In this document: in pieces, positions 21,441-32,841 of the stretch
How the letters are laid out: every line of letters begins with the position of its first letter
How positions within the stretch are numbered: the stretch's first letter is position 1
Position numbers and translations under genes: made by a program
Notes under the pieces: model-generated
Seen by the model: the letters and a program-made list of their open reading frames with translations, nothing else
Database searches by the model: none
What the model was told of the DNA's origin: nothing
NCBI GenBank assembly: GCA_022605405.1
Contig: JABYQQ010000033.1
Location: 186,001 to 250,000, forward strand
DNA from: Earliella scabrosa
Lineage: Eukaryota; Basidiomycota; Agaricomycetes; Polyporales; Polyporaceae
DNA length: 64,000 nt
Direction: 5' to 3'

Positions 21441-24229
21441 TCTCGTCGAGCCTGCGTGCTCGCGAGTGCGCGAGTATCTGGGACGATGGCAGGATTCGGG
21501 CTGAGGATGAGCTGTCATCGCATGGACGTCGCTCGGTGCGGAACCGGCCGTCGCCCGCGCAGAGGTTGAAGGGGGTTGGTCGTGTACGGACGTCGATTGT
21601 GGTGTACGGGACGACGTCGCGGTTGCTCTCAGCCCTCGAGTCTTCGCGATGGTCGCGCGACCCTGTGCCAAGAGACCCTAACCCCAGGGACATAGATGCT
21701 GACACAAATAGAGTTCTTCGCCTCCGAACGGCGTCGGCCACAGAGCACGTAGGAGATGGACCGCAAGAGCCCAGATCGCGCGCGCTGACGGGGTCAACGG
21801 TGAGCATCCACCTTGTCGTCCCCGCGCGGACCCGGCATTGACTAGCACTCACCAGGGAGATAAGCGCGGAGTATTGTGCGTCGGAGCGCGCAGGGACGAA
21901 CGGGACACAGCAACGATGCTCGGTGGACGTTGACGAGAGCGCACGTCCTCGCGCGAAGGTCGTCCGACGGGTAGTCAAGGACCTGGCACGCACTGCGTCC
22001 CAGCAGAGCCGAGCGGATGAGCGAGATCGTACAGCGGGGTAGGGAATGAGGAACCCTTCACCCAATATGGATGTGAATTTGCGGGCGTACCAACGACGAA
22101 GATGGCCGCCTTGCTGAGAAGATGGAGGCGGAGCGGCGCAGGCACCTGGACATGCAGCCGGACGAACATAAGGGCTAGTGAGTGCGTCCGAACGAGATGC
22201 GACTGATTCGACTCGGTTGGCGTGTGGACGCGTCGATGGCAGGAGGAAGAGCGGTCGTCGGTCGAGTCTCCGTGGTAAGTGTTCTCCGGCTAGGACAGGC
22301 ACACGGCGGAGCCTCTGGAGGAATGTCGCACAACGCGCCAGCCTGGAATGGATCGTGGGGAGCTGCCGTGTCAACTAGCCCAACGTCGAGATTGGACTAG
22401 GGGTGGTTCGCAGCCAAGCAGAGGCATCGAAAGAGATCGACTCGATACGGCATATCGTGGGGCGTGCGGAAAGCACATACGACGCTTGGGCTCGACACCG
22501 TGCTCCCGAGTCTGGAGTGGTAGATCTTGCTGCACTTGTCCAGATCTTGCGTGATATCGAGGGAGCCATGTACGAGCTCGCTTCCCGGAGCTGTCTATGC
22601 ACGACAGACACAGGGAGAGATGTCATATTCAGGACCACTCTCGTGCTGCGATTAGTGCGTGTGCTCACCACCGTTTCCCACATTTAGCCGCATCGTGCAC
22701 AAGATCCGCCATCTCTCCTCCCAGACATGCAGAACAGGGGTTCTAGCCAGAATCGAGGACTCGGTCGGAGGTCGTCCTAAGCCAGCGGACTATCGTGCCA
22801 TGAGCTGCGAGGTGTTCATGGGGGACACGGGAGGGGCGTCCATGTGCGGAACGTCCTCTCGGGATTGCGGTTGTAGTCTGCAGACGTAATCAGCACGCAT
22901 CGACTAGACGTCATGACAATAACGCAGGACCTCGACGAGGAACGTGCGGCGGGAGCCGCACACGGGCGTAGACTATCACTGGCAGCGTGCTGCTGCTGGA
23001 GCAGAGCTACGTGCGGAGTGTATCGAGGCACGGCGTCGATGTACGGCCTCGACGGTACATAGCAAAGGAACAGGCGACGACGCAGTTGCAGCGCCTGCGA
23101 GACAACGGTGAACGGGAAAAGAAGATGCTTACATGCCCCGCTATCTATCCGACGCGACGTGATATACACCGTCCAGCCTCTCCCTTGATTGCAAGCCCCC
23201 GTCCGTCATGTCCTGGGTTTGATTAAAGGGTTCCTCGAGCGTGAGGAGGTCGAGACGCATGGGCGAGGTGAGGAGATGGATGCTCGGAACTCAGCTGCCG
23301 ACGTCAAGCGAGGATTCAGGTGTCCACGAGTGCGTCCGCGGTCTGCGTCTCCTGGCCAAGTCATAGCTGTTGGAGAGCTCGTCAGGGCAAGAGAAAGGAC
23401 ATTTGAGTCGCAAGCGTGAGATGCAGGACACGTACTAGACAACCAGAGTGTGCGGGTGCGTGGATGACAGACACGTCTGTCAAGTCATCACCGGCCACCC
23501 CTGCACCGTCACGTCGACATATACCCAAAGCTTCACCAGTATGATGCGCACCTAGGCCTGATCCTCTGCGATCTTCTTGAGCAAGGACAAGCCGAGTAAG
23601 TACGAGAAGGAGAAGGAGACGGAGACGGTCGTAGTTGATATCCGTGTAGGAGGTGTGCTGGACGCATCGCGTGTCGTCCGGCGGGTCGAGTGTGCCGTGG
23701 CGATCAGCGTGGCTCCTCCGGCCATGTAAAGACATGCGATTGGGAAGAAAGCAATAAGCAATACATAGTTCGAGCGGCGATCGGTCAAGGCTGATCTCCC
23801 GGCAGTCGCGAGTGTCGTCGTGGCGAGAGTCAACCAAATTGCAACCAAAGTTCGGGCGGCGGGCGCTCGGCAGGAAGTGTTGACTCCTTCCCGACTCCTT
23901 CATCCTACCGTTGACATGGACAAGTTGTTCGTCGCTGCCTTCGAAGACATGCCCGCTCTTGTCGCGACTCCATGATATCGATCTATCCTCAGGCTCGACT
24001 CGAGAGTGGCTCGCTCACACGTCGGTCAGGCCATGATGGCCTACATCTACACATCCCGACTTTCTCAGACACGGTGTCGAAGCCCTTTGACGAAGTCTAC
24101 AGGTCGAGATGCGTGTCTAGGGCTGCTACTTATCAACAACAATATCACAAGCCTCCTTCGACAAACATATCAGATCCTCTGTACCACCAGCCCGTAAGTA
24201 ACTCGACTCCCATGGCCAACCGTCCTCCA
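21441..24229. other. No supported gene; one hydrophobic frame
   Basis: On the minus strand at 23,555-23,845 a frame contains two hydrophobic stretches (YVLLIAFFPIACLYMAGGAT and VSVSFSFSYLLGLSLL) but no ATG in frame. It may be an exon of a lost membrane protein. The rest of the stretch is unassigned. Confidence 0.4.
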
Positions 24230-25445
24230 GATCCCATGTCCATTCCCCTCTCTCGCCTTCCAATGGCTCAAGCGAGCCCTCCCTCCACCCCGTCCAAACT
24301 GGTCTCCGGACGACATCCCAGACCTCTCAGGCAAGGTCGCCCTCGTCACCGGCGGTAACACCGGCATCGGACGCGAGACCGTCAAGGCCCTCCTCCGCAA
24401 GAACGCCAAAGTCTACCTCGCCGCACGCTCCCCCACCAAGGCCCGCAAGGCGATCGAGGAGCTCGCAGCAGAGACAGGTGGCAAGACCGCCCACTTCCTC
24501 CAGCTCGACCTCAGCGACCTCTCCGCTGTCCGCGACGCCGCACACGAGTTCGCAAGGTGCGCCCGGTACTTCAGTCCTGATCCCTAGGCTTCCATTGCCA
24601 AGGTCACCTCACGCGCCGTGTGCGCAGACGGGAGTCCCGCCTCGACATCCTCTTCCTCAACGCCGGCATCATGTGTCCCCCCGCGGACCAGCTCACCGCG
24701 CAAGGATACGACCTCATGATGGGCACGAATATCATCGGCCACTTCCTCCTCCTCCGCCTCCTCTACCCCTGCCTCCTCCCATCCTCCCGTCACCCACATC
24801 CTCATCCGACCCCGCGCGCATCGTCTGGCTCTCCTCCGCCGCAAACTACCTCGCCCCGCACGGCCGCCTCGACTACACGACGTTCACCGACTGCCCAGGC
24901 CCCCACTCGAAGCCGCGCAAACTCGGCACGTTCGCGATGTACGCCCAGAGCAAGCTCGTGCCCGTTGCACTCTCCCCGCACATTGCCAGCAGGGGAGAGC
25001 CCGTGGTGAGCATCGCGGTCGACCCCGGGCACACGACGAGCGAGATCTTCCATAGGGACAAGGCGTGGTACTGGCGCGTCTGGGTGAGCTTGTTCTGAGT
25101 CGTAGACGCGAGCGGGTGTTGCTGACGGACTTCCGCGCCGCGCCGCCCTTTCAGGACTATTTGGTCACGTACCCAACACCGTACGGGTCGATCACGCCGC
25201 TCTACGCGGGCACCGCGCCCGAGGCTGCCGCGTACAACGGGAAGGTGCGTGCACTCACGACTGAATGAGGGTATTGGCGTTGGAACTAAACGCTGGACAT
25301 CGTCGTCTAGTACCTCCGTCCTTGGGCACGACCCGGCCGACCAAACCCGTCCGCGTACGACGCGAAGGAGCAGCAGAAGCTGTGGGACTGGCTCGAGAGG
25401 CAGCTCGAACCGTACATGACGTGCTCGTCGACAGAGGTTGAGTAG
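24230..25445 (+). pseudogene. Short-chain dehydrogenase/reductase (retinol dehydrogenase 12-like) with frameshifts
   Basis: Four exons are visible: to 24,556; 24,628-25,083; 25,155-25,244; and 25,311-25,445. The protein is a classical NAD(P)-dependent [22 protein letters not shown], the cofactor motif [11 protein letters not shown] in FLNAGIM, a serine block WLSSAANYLAP, the catalytic YAQSK, and the C-terminal LYAGTAPEAAAYNGK and LWDWLERQLEP. It is about 300 residues, normal for the family. Two phase breaks occur. The ATG (24,229 or 24,230) is out of phase with the conserved [11 protein letters not shown] that should follow it, and a shift occurs in a C/T-rich run near 24,760-24,800, between GHFLLLRLLYP and SSSDPARIV. 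All intron phases downstream are consistent. It is either a recent pseudogene or sequence error in pyrimidine runs. Confidence 0.75.
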
Positions 25446-25660
25446 CTTCCACTTCCTGTGCCTTGCGTCTTTGCAGAGAGACAACCCCCTTTATATGATT
25501 TGATCTCCTCGGACCCCATCTCTTGACACAAACCATGCTCAGGGTGTCCAAGAACGTGACATTACAACATGCGCAAGCATAGATCTCACCAAGTAACTGC
25601 TCCCACCAACGCGTCCCGACATCGATAAGTTACCGCACCGTGCACCGATCCCCGCTCCTG
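25446..25660. other. Short convergent intergenic region
   Basis: A 215-base spacer between the SDR stop and the dysferlin-domain gene stop, which face each other. Nothing notable is seen. Confidence 0.5.
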
Positions 25661-26420
25661 CTACGAATGTCCCGTCGCGCTCATCATCGCCGCCTTCAGC
25701 CGTTGCCTCAGCATCGAGCCCTCCTCCTCGAGCGAGATCGACGACCGCGTCGGTGACTGCGTCTCATGCGCCGTCGTATCGTTCACACTCTCCGCCTGGG
25801 CGTTCTGGATCGACACAGCAGGGGGCGCCGGGAGCGCAGGAGGAGGAGGGGATGGCTCAGGATGGTGCACGTCCATAGCCAGCAGCATAAGCTCGTCGCG
25901 CTGGATACTGAGCTCCCCGGGCCTGACGATCTCGACCGTCTCCGTGAGGACCGCGACGTGCGTCCACCTGCGGTATCGCGTGTACTGTATGCTGACAGAC
26001 GGTCAACAACCTTGCTCGTCCTCCCTCGTTGAAAGCCAGAGAGCCGGAGACGCACCTTTCCCAGTCCGCCTTTGGAGCTCCCGCCCTCCCACTTGTTATC
26101 TGCATACACCCACCCGTCCGGGTCCGTCCGCGGCTCTGCATGCGCATGCGCGTGCACCTCCCCCCTCTCGCCCACCTCATCCGCATCGGCATTCTGCCCT
26201 TCCTTCCCATTCTCCACACGCTTGTTGCCCGACTCACTCGGCGCGCGCATCTTCCCCGCCGCCTTCAAGATCCTGCTCGCGCTCGCCGTCGCCGCGCTCT
26301 CCTTCTCCGCGCTCGGGACCGGCCGCTCGACGCGGCTCGTGCCCGTCTCGCGCATCGCCACGACGCGCCACTCGTGCTCCTCCTGCACAGGCCCCCGTCC
26401 CCGGTTCGCCCGTCCCGAGC
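25661..26420 (-). pseudogene. Dysferlin C-domain (TECPR1/peroxin Pex30-like) protein, 5'-truncated
   Basis: Two exons (25,661-25,984 and from 26,056 up) join across an intron with phase 0. The upstream exon has EEHEWRVVAMRE, corresponding to the Trp-rich start of the DysFC region, then RILKAAGKMR and TDPDGWVYADNKWEGGSSK. The junction GLGK|YTRYRRWTHVAVL restores the DysFC signature exactly. The tail has VEIVRPGELSIQRDE, a proline-rich linker and RQRLKAAM at the end. Such proteins act at peroxisomal/ER or autophagic membranes. The frame is open upstream only to about 26,421 and contains no ATG before the conserved part. The N-terminal dysferlin domain (an NQRWW-type motif) is absent, because calcium-pump sequence begins there on the other strand. 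So the C-terminal domain is intact but the 5' end is lost. Confidence 0.7.
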
Positions 26421-27432
26421 TTCACAAGTTCTGTGGAGACGCCCTTCTCCCATGCTGTCCACAACTTCTACTTGGCTCTGTGTGACAACCGCCCGGACAA
26501 GAACGATGGTATGTCGTCCCTGAACCTCCTCAGTCCCCACTATGGTCAGCGCCGGAGAAAGGGCTCCGTGGCGAGCTCCATGGACGGCAGCACGGAAGGA
26601 ACGGAGCCCGACTCGCACAGCATCTCGCTACAGCCTCTTACGCCGCAGCATACCGGTGGAGACGGCAGCACAATCGTGTCCCCGACCAACACTCACTACG
26701 ACGGCGCGTCGGACATCGAGCGTTCGAAGGGAGATGACGCGCATGCAGCGAAGACAGGCGGCGGTGACGAGCAGTAGGAGGACGCGCGCCCCATCCTCGA
26801 CCTCCCCAAGGACGCAGAAATCGACGCGGGTCCATTCCTTTTCAAGCCGTACAGGCTCGCGTCCCTTGTCAACCCGAAGAACACGGACGAGTTGAAGGAG
26901 ATGGGCGGCGTGACCAGTCTCTTGAAGGGCCTTGGCACGCACAGAAAGCGTGGGCTCGGTAGGAAGACGGCGGTGGACGCGTCACATCACGTGTCTCGCG
27001 TCCACCAGTATGGGAGCACGACCGGCAACTGGAGACCGCCGCTGGTGATGTACCCAAACTGGTGCTTACTGGTTCTGGTGGCGACGACGATTGCGGCGTC
27101 ATAGGAGGCTCCGCTGTCGACGAGCCCAAAAATGGCACCGGCCCAACCGTTAACGACGCGGGTCTAGACGAGCGTCGACGTGTCCACGGGGCAAACGTCA
27201 TCCCGACGCGTCAGTCGAAATCTCTACTGCAGTTGATGTGGCTCGCGCTGAAGAACAAAGTTCTCGTAAGTACCGCATTCCTAACCACAATAATGTCATC
27301 TCATGCGATATGTATCAGGTTCTGCTGTCTATTGCCGCTGTCATCTCACTCGCGCTCAGCTTTTTCGAAGACTTAGGCGCTCCGCATGAGCCCGGTGAAC
27401 CACCTGTAGATCTGGTTGAGGTCGTTGCGATC
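26385..27432 (+). pseudogene. PMC1-like P-type Ca2+-ATPase, N-terminal part (fused to HbrB piece)
   Basis: The frame shows the cytosolic N-terminus and first membrane region of a fungal vacuolar Ca2+ pump. Blocks are ALCDNRPDKNDGMSSLNLLS, AGPFLFKPYRLASLVNPKN, GGVTSLLKGLGTH, LDERRRVHGANVIPTRQSKS, LLQLMWLALKNKVL and, after an intron (GTAAGT...CAG at about 27,266-27,318), VLLSIAAVISLALSFFEDLG and GEPPVDLVEVVAI. A 49-base intron with GTAGG...CCAG ends near 27,010 joins RKRGL to VWEHDRQLE in phase. One in-frame TAG at 26,775-26,777 interrupts the acidic linker. No start codon is evident at the left end, where the gene abuts the truncated dysferlin-domain gene head to head. At 27,432 the pump sequence stops in mid-helix and HbrB sequence follows. 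The missing continuation is at 3,499 on the minus strand. Confidence 0.75.
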
Positions 27433-27520
27433 GGCGGAGCTGATCGGGAACGGGATGGTCACGCTCAACTCGCGGCTCGCGGGCATCGAGGACGACAAGC
27501 TCATCGTGCACCTCGTCGAA
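27433..27520 (+). pseudogene. HbrB-like TORC2 subunit, continuation fragment
   Basis: Immediately after the calcium-pump half, the plus strand encodes AELIGNGMVTLN and then SRLAGIEDDKLIVHLVE. This is the block that follows the EDLNQLLREHI region in HbrB proteins. Joined to the half ending at 3,500 it reads LEHDT-AELIGNG without loss or gain of a base. After HLVE (27,520) the expected aromatic segment (VWTFFW type) is missing. A possible remnant of the later LQTDP motif appears as LQPTTDP at about 27,534, after which no HbrB similarity can be followed. Confidence 0.7.
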
Positions 27521-30500
27521 CATTCCCGTTACCTGCAGCCCACTACGGATCCACGCCAAGTTACGCAAGAACGGAGGACTGCGCCCAGACGCACAAGCAT
27601 CGTAAGATCATCCTCGAGAGCTCAAGTGGCCGTTGGATGGCACCCTTGTCCCCGCTCGCTCGCAGGCAACTTCTCACCGTGAAGACCATCTCCCTTTCCC
27701 TCTCCGATTTCATATCGCGCTCCGCCCATTCGCCTCTATGGCCGACCTCTCGAACCTCAAGCTTGTCCGAACATCGACCGTGATCTCCTCATTGGCGCGT
27801 CAATACACACGTAGCCTCCTCCCCAGCACTGCACGCCCCTCTATCGGTATGGCTTGCTATCTCGGCTGCCCTCCTGTTCCTCTCTACACCGCTCTTCAAG
27901 CAACACTTCCTCGCGCGTCCCCATTGCGTGAACACCCGTTCCTTTGCGCTGCACGACATTGCTCTCGACCGACGGGGCACGCCCGTTCCATATGTCCGCA
28001 ATAGCACGGACTCGCCGTCACCGCGTTGAATAAGCGATGATCAGATAGGCTCGTGGACCCGTTCCACGCGTGACATCGCTCGTCAGGATGTCTATGTCGC
28101 TGTTCTCGTGGAGCGCGAGCGCCATGCTTCCCCGTTCTTCCAAACTCGATAACTCGCGTCGCATCCACTGTTCCCACTTCGTGGACATCAACGCCCATCG
28201 CGCGGGTGGACTGCAATCGCCAGAATGTCGTCTCCATTCCCTCAGTCCCGACAGCTGTCCCGACAAACATCTCACGGCGTCGCATCCGAGGATACGCTCC
28301 CAGTCGATCCCGGCCATCTCTCTCCGTCCCGTCCAGCACACAAGAATCGCTCGGAGTACTCTGCACTTAAGCTTCCCTTCTTACACAGATGCCTGCTTCT
28401 TGGACATTCTCAGAGAAGAACACGACCCTATTCTTTCTCCTCTCCGTCTACACCCTCGTTCTATCCACACGGACTCGACCTTCTGCGCTTCCCTGCGGTA
28501 CCTCTGTACAGGCTCATGCGCCCCACCAGTCTGTAGTAGATCTCTCGAATAATGTCAAATTCTCACGACACATCCGTGCCAACGAGCAAGCTCGAACGCG
28601 CGAACGCGCAAGTATAACTCAGCTGCCAGCTGCCTAAGCACGCCATTCCACTCTCGTCCTCTCCCTCCGTCGCTCCCGCATCTAGACGCCGCGTGGCTCC
28701 GAGTCATCCGTGGATCAAGTGTGACCAGACTCCCTCCTCCTTCACACATGCTCACAATGGCCACGCGCAGACCCTCAGTGAGATTGACGGTAAGCAGAGT
28801 CAGTGCTGGCATTCGCACACGATACTCACCGCTCCTATCTACTCTCTAATACCCCACCTCTCTCGTCGTGCTTGGGGCAGGCCGAGTCACTTCGCCATTC
28901 GATGTCGCGCTCGCGATTCGACCCCGTACCCCGGCCCTGCCATTGCATCGCTCGAAGTGCGATGGCGGACGACCCATCAGGCCTCCCCAGATCTGACATC
29001 ACGGCTTCAGCTTCAAGTCCCAATGCGAACGTTCCCTCAAGGTCCCAACGCATGGAGCGCATGTGGACCTCCGACGTCGCACGTACGCGTAAGTCGGAAC
29101 GATTGCAACGCCTTGCCGCATGCAGATTACCTAGAATCTCGAGGCCAAGGCGGAACGCCGCAGATGCGAGCTGTTGGGGCCTAGATAGCGCAACGCTCGA
29201 ACTCGGATAGGCTGCACTCTCACTCAGACGGTCAGACTCAACATCTGGGTGTCTGCACGCCGTGGTCCGGTCACCGCCCGATACGAAGCCTCTAGCCAGT
29301 AGCCAGGAGCCGGGAGTCAGCGCGCCACCTCCCGGGGAGCATGAGTCGAGAAAGCTCTGAAGCCTGAAGTGGCTCTTCCGATGCCTTCGTAATCATGGAA
29401 GTGCTGCCTCCCGCTTCCGTGCATGGATCGCGCACGCCGAGGTCTGTACCTCTGCCTCGTCCTCGCCTCTGTGCAGGCACGGTGACACATCGCTCCACCC
29501 CGCTCACCCATACCGTCAAGCGGAGGAACACTCCGAGCCTGGAGAACGCCGCATCCCTCTACTTCAGGGGCTCACACCGAAACTACCGAGAGGACCTGCG
29601 CGCGGGGGTAAGGGAGACGACGTCGTACCTGGATTGCAGGTGCAGGTATGCATATGCAGCTCTGCAGTTCTCCAGAATTCGAGTCGCTGAGACCGCCCCG
29701 CACTCGACAGTTCGCGCCGTCTTCGTGCTCGACAACTCGCTGGCATAGCATTGCGTCCGTCCGTATTAGTACGGTTTCATTTGATCTGCTTCCTCCGCTC
29801 TTGGTGCGTTCATGAAACTGGGTTCCTGCGGAGCGCGCTCTTACAATGCGGACCCCTCTTACAGAGCATGGCACCTGCACGCGGAGCGGTCCCCAGGTCA
29901 CAGGAGCCGTGGGTTGAGTCGACGTGGACGGCACGAAGGAAGCTTGATGAAGAAATCTATTGAGCGGGACCCCACGGCGTGGCCTTCGCCCGTATCCCGA
30001 CGCTACAGCGAGAGACCCTAGGTCCTGCATCGAACATCGAGCGTGGCTGTTCCGGCCCGGGTCAGTCCACGCACCTTGTCGTTCTCCACGTTCAACACGC
30101 GATCTCTCCTCGGACAACTCGCAAGCGCACGCGTGAGTGGTGTGCTGTAGATATCCAAGATGTTCTGGAAACCCGGCTGGACGTCCATGTAGGCTCACAC
30201 CGGGATTGCCCCCGACGATTTCTCCTCAACACCGCATCGCTCCAGGAGATCAAGGAGGAGGGCGCGCATTCAGGGTTCGGAGCCTATGAGGTGGCTTGGC
30301 AGTATTACCAGATATGTCCCTCTCTTCGAATCAGATCGACAAACGAAGGTCTCACTTGTTCGGCGACCGCAGCAACAACACCCATACGTCGCCTTGCAGT
30401 CGCTCGCAGGGAGCCCTTAGTTGTTAAGAAAGCAATCAGCTGTGTCAGTACTTGTTTCCCACCTACCGGATCGGGGCCTGGCCCGTCGTGACTGGAGCGG

Positions 30501-30692
30501 CCATCATCGGGCGGCTACTAGTACGGGAGCCCCGAGTCTGCAGAGCTCTGGAATGCCGTTCCTTTGTCTCTTCCCGTCGGAAAACCCCATCCTCGGATAT
30601 AAGGAGGGATGTAGCACATCGCTGCAGAACGTGTGTCCTGCATCTTTCCCCTTGCTTCTCCCTATCGTAGACCCCGATCCGCTGCCAGTTAA
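27521..30692. other. No recognisable gene
   Basis: Short ORFs occur on both strands without recognisable motifs. If the HbrB gene once continued rightward, its remaining exons should be here, but I cannot follow them beyond about 27,560. Composition becomes less GC-rich towards 30 kb, where transposon-associated genes begin. Confidence 0.45.
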
Positions 30693-31306
30693 ATGTCACT
30701 GCACGAGTGGGTTCTGAATCATCTTCCTGTATACAACGCACTCATTCATCAACGCCATAGGCAACCATTGATCACTCTAGGGAACTCGGCCGTGAGCTGT
30801 AGGGTGGAGATGGTTGCTGGAAATGAGTTCTCGAGCGAGAAGCGCGAGGTTTTCTTCCTCTTCTCCGAGTACGGCAAGGACATTCGTGCGTAGTGCCTGA
30901 TTTTCTGTGCGTTACGCGCTCATTTAATTGGACACGGTTTAAGACGCCATGTCTGTATGCGAGCTCGTTGATGGAGTCTCCTGTGCCAATCCCCCCACTG
31001 TACTATTCCGGGTGACGATCCCCGACGATAGTGTCAAGATCAACTTCATCCACGTAAGTCATCCCTCCATTCCTCAGGTTCTAGCTCTCACCGCTGAGCT
31101 GCGGTCGCCAGTCAGAACATGTTGTTCAAGTCATCCGTGAATCGTTCCGATTCTCGCTCTACTTTAATGAGCCTGTCGACTTCTGGGAGGTCACGCGCAC
31201 CATTGCAGAGGCTCAGGCGGCTCGTGAACTACTTAGGGCACAAGTCGAGGAGTTCCATCAGGAGGTATTGCGTCACGTACCGACCGTTCGTATGTCCGAG
31301 GCGTGA
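30693..31306 (+). CDS. Small hypothetical protein, family member 1 (165 aa)
   Basis: Three exons (30,693-30,885; 30,944-31,053; 31,112-31,306) with consistent phases give 165 residues from an ATG to TGA. The centre reads SVCELVDGVSCANPPTVLF and VTIPDDSVKINFIH, the next exon starts SEHVVQVIRESFRFSLYF, and the C-terminus is helical (AEAQAARELLRAQVEEF). I do not recognise the family. It shares exon structure and patterns with the gene at 43,968-44,640: an intron just before the VC[ED][LV][VL]D block, and a phase-0 intron after a beta segment ending in His. The alternating polar/hydrophobic pattern suggests a beta-rich domain followed by a helix. There is no signal peptide or membrane segment. 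The frame is intact. The function is unknown. Confidence 0.6.
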
Positions 31307-31558
31307 AGCGCAGAGTTCGCAGGTGTCGAAACACATTATGCTACTTGTTCCGTTACGCCCCTCTCGCTCTTAGTCTGGTTATTGCCCCATCCTCCGAACA
31401 ACCGTGTATCATATCACTTGGCGAGTACGAAGCTGTAGTGCGTACAGTGGTAGCAGACGCGTGCATATAGTCACCCAGCACTCTATATCAAGCAGCCAGA
31501 CCATACCACAGAGATCGTGCGAGGTGCTTCAACGGCACGCGATATGTGTCACACAGTG

Positions 31559-32293
31559 TCAGGCAGCGCTCTGTCCAGTCAGTTGATTCTCAAGGCAATG
31601 TATCTTGGGGCGCGTCAACAAGTCAGCGAAAGCTCGTGTCGTTTAGAACCAACGTGACATACCTCCCGAGTAAGCAAAGCAAGCTCATGCGCAACTCGGA
31701 CAATGTCGTCTTGAAGTGCGCAAAGCATGGACTACAGGGAGGGGTAGGCGGACTTCGAAGGTTACATGTTGCTACAATTGACGCACCTTCGCTACTGCGC
31801 GGCCAGTGAGCCCATGATATACCGTTAGCTCTTCAGATGAGGCAGGACACCATCCTATGGCGCGGAGTTGCTTGAGGAGGGTCTCGATGTACGCTTCCAG
31901 GCTAGCAGCGTAAACAGGCCGCCTCTGTGCAATATTCATCGTTTTGCTGTACAAGGTCAGATGTGTTTAGCAAGTCGGTGTGATAGATCAGCACTCATAC
32001 ATTTCCTCGGGCGTGAATAGCAACCTCTCGAGCTCATGGACCCACACCTGCCTCCGACCACAGCCGTAGTCGAGGGCGTGGGATTGAAGGAGAGAGGAGG
32101 TATCGCTAACCCGATCGTGACCTGCGGACTTGTCTTCCAACAGGGGAAGGGCAGGGAAGGCCCTTGGACACAGGGACCGCTGCGTGATCTTGTGGCAGTT
32201 ATTCATCGCAAGTTCGGTGATGATGCTAGAGAGGTCAAACGAAGGAGCGCTGATGGTCACCGACGCGGGGTAGGGGTCACGGTCTACGTGCAT
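31559..32293 (-). CDS. bZIP-like basidiomycete protein (177 aa)
   Basis: Four exons (32,001-32,293; 31,787-31,946; 31,663-31,731; 31,559-31,570) splice in phase to 177 residues. The N-terminal half is disordered. The core starts FTPEE and continues IKTMNIAQRRPVYAASLEAY, then IETLLKQLRAIG and LTVYHGLTGRAVAK|SMLCAL. A basic stretch with N-x-x-A-Q-R-R followed by a leucine-spaced helix resembles a shortened bZIP motif. Mushroom genomes carry many paralogs with this layout (basic helix, coiled helix, then a short GL-x-K/R-x-A-K-S motif). DNA binding is plausible but unproven. Its neighbour at 32,842-33,986, on the same strand, is a divergent paralog. The last exon is only 12 bases. Confidence 0.6.
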
Positions 32294-32841
32294 GCTCAGG
32301 AAGAGTGGACCAGTCAAAGAGCCTAACTTGTACCTTGCGGCAGTCGCTTCACGTACCAATCACCGCGGCATTACTAGTTCCGCTCAGCACCCGAGCAGTT
32401 CACACAGCTAGGCGTTTCCAAAACGAGAAGGTGAGCTGCTTTTCGTTCCAGCCCCGACGGCCGCCGTACCTTTGAGACACTATATCCAGCAGATCATCGC
32501 CTCTCCAGGACTCCCAATGTGGAGAAATGACTTCAATTGAATTCATATTGCCGGTGGACGAGTGAGAAATCCCAGGAATTCCTGAGTTGGAATGACGTAG
32601 TACTTCACCGTTCTACTGATGGAACTCATATGACGGACCTGCGTGACCGAGCCAATTTCTTCGTTCCGCTCGTCAGGCGGTGACACTCCAGGACAGGGTG
32701 CAATGCGACATGAATGGCGTAGACACAACCTCTAGCAATGGAGACGTCTAGTCACAAGGAAATTACAGGAAATCGGCCTAAAAATGAAGTGCCCGACGGC
32801 ATTGAGTGCACCCACGTTCATATCAACGATCTTCGGCAACA

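Noticed and set aside
20953..22374. Longest uninterrupted minus-strand frame in the decayed region (473 codons)
   Set aside because: Arg/Ser-rich composition without domains. A different phase carries the peptide blocks shared with 15.9-16.3 kb, so this frame is an accident of GC-rich codons.
26955..27010. Apparent frameshift in the calcium-pump fragment
   Set aside because: A 49-base GT-AG intron restores the phase (RKRGL to VWEHDRQLE), so no indel is needed there.
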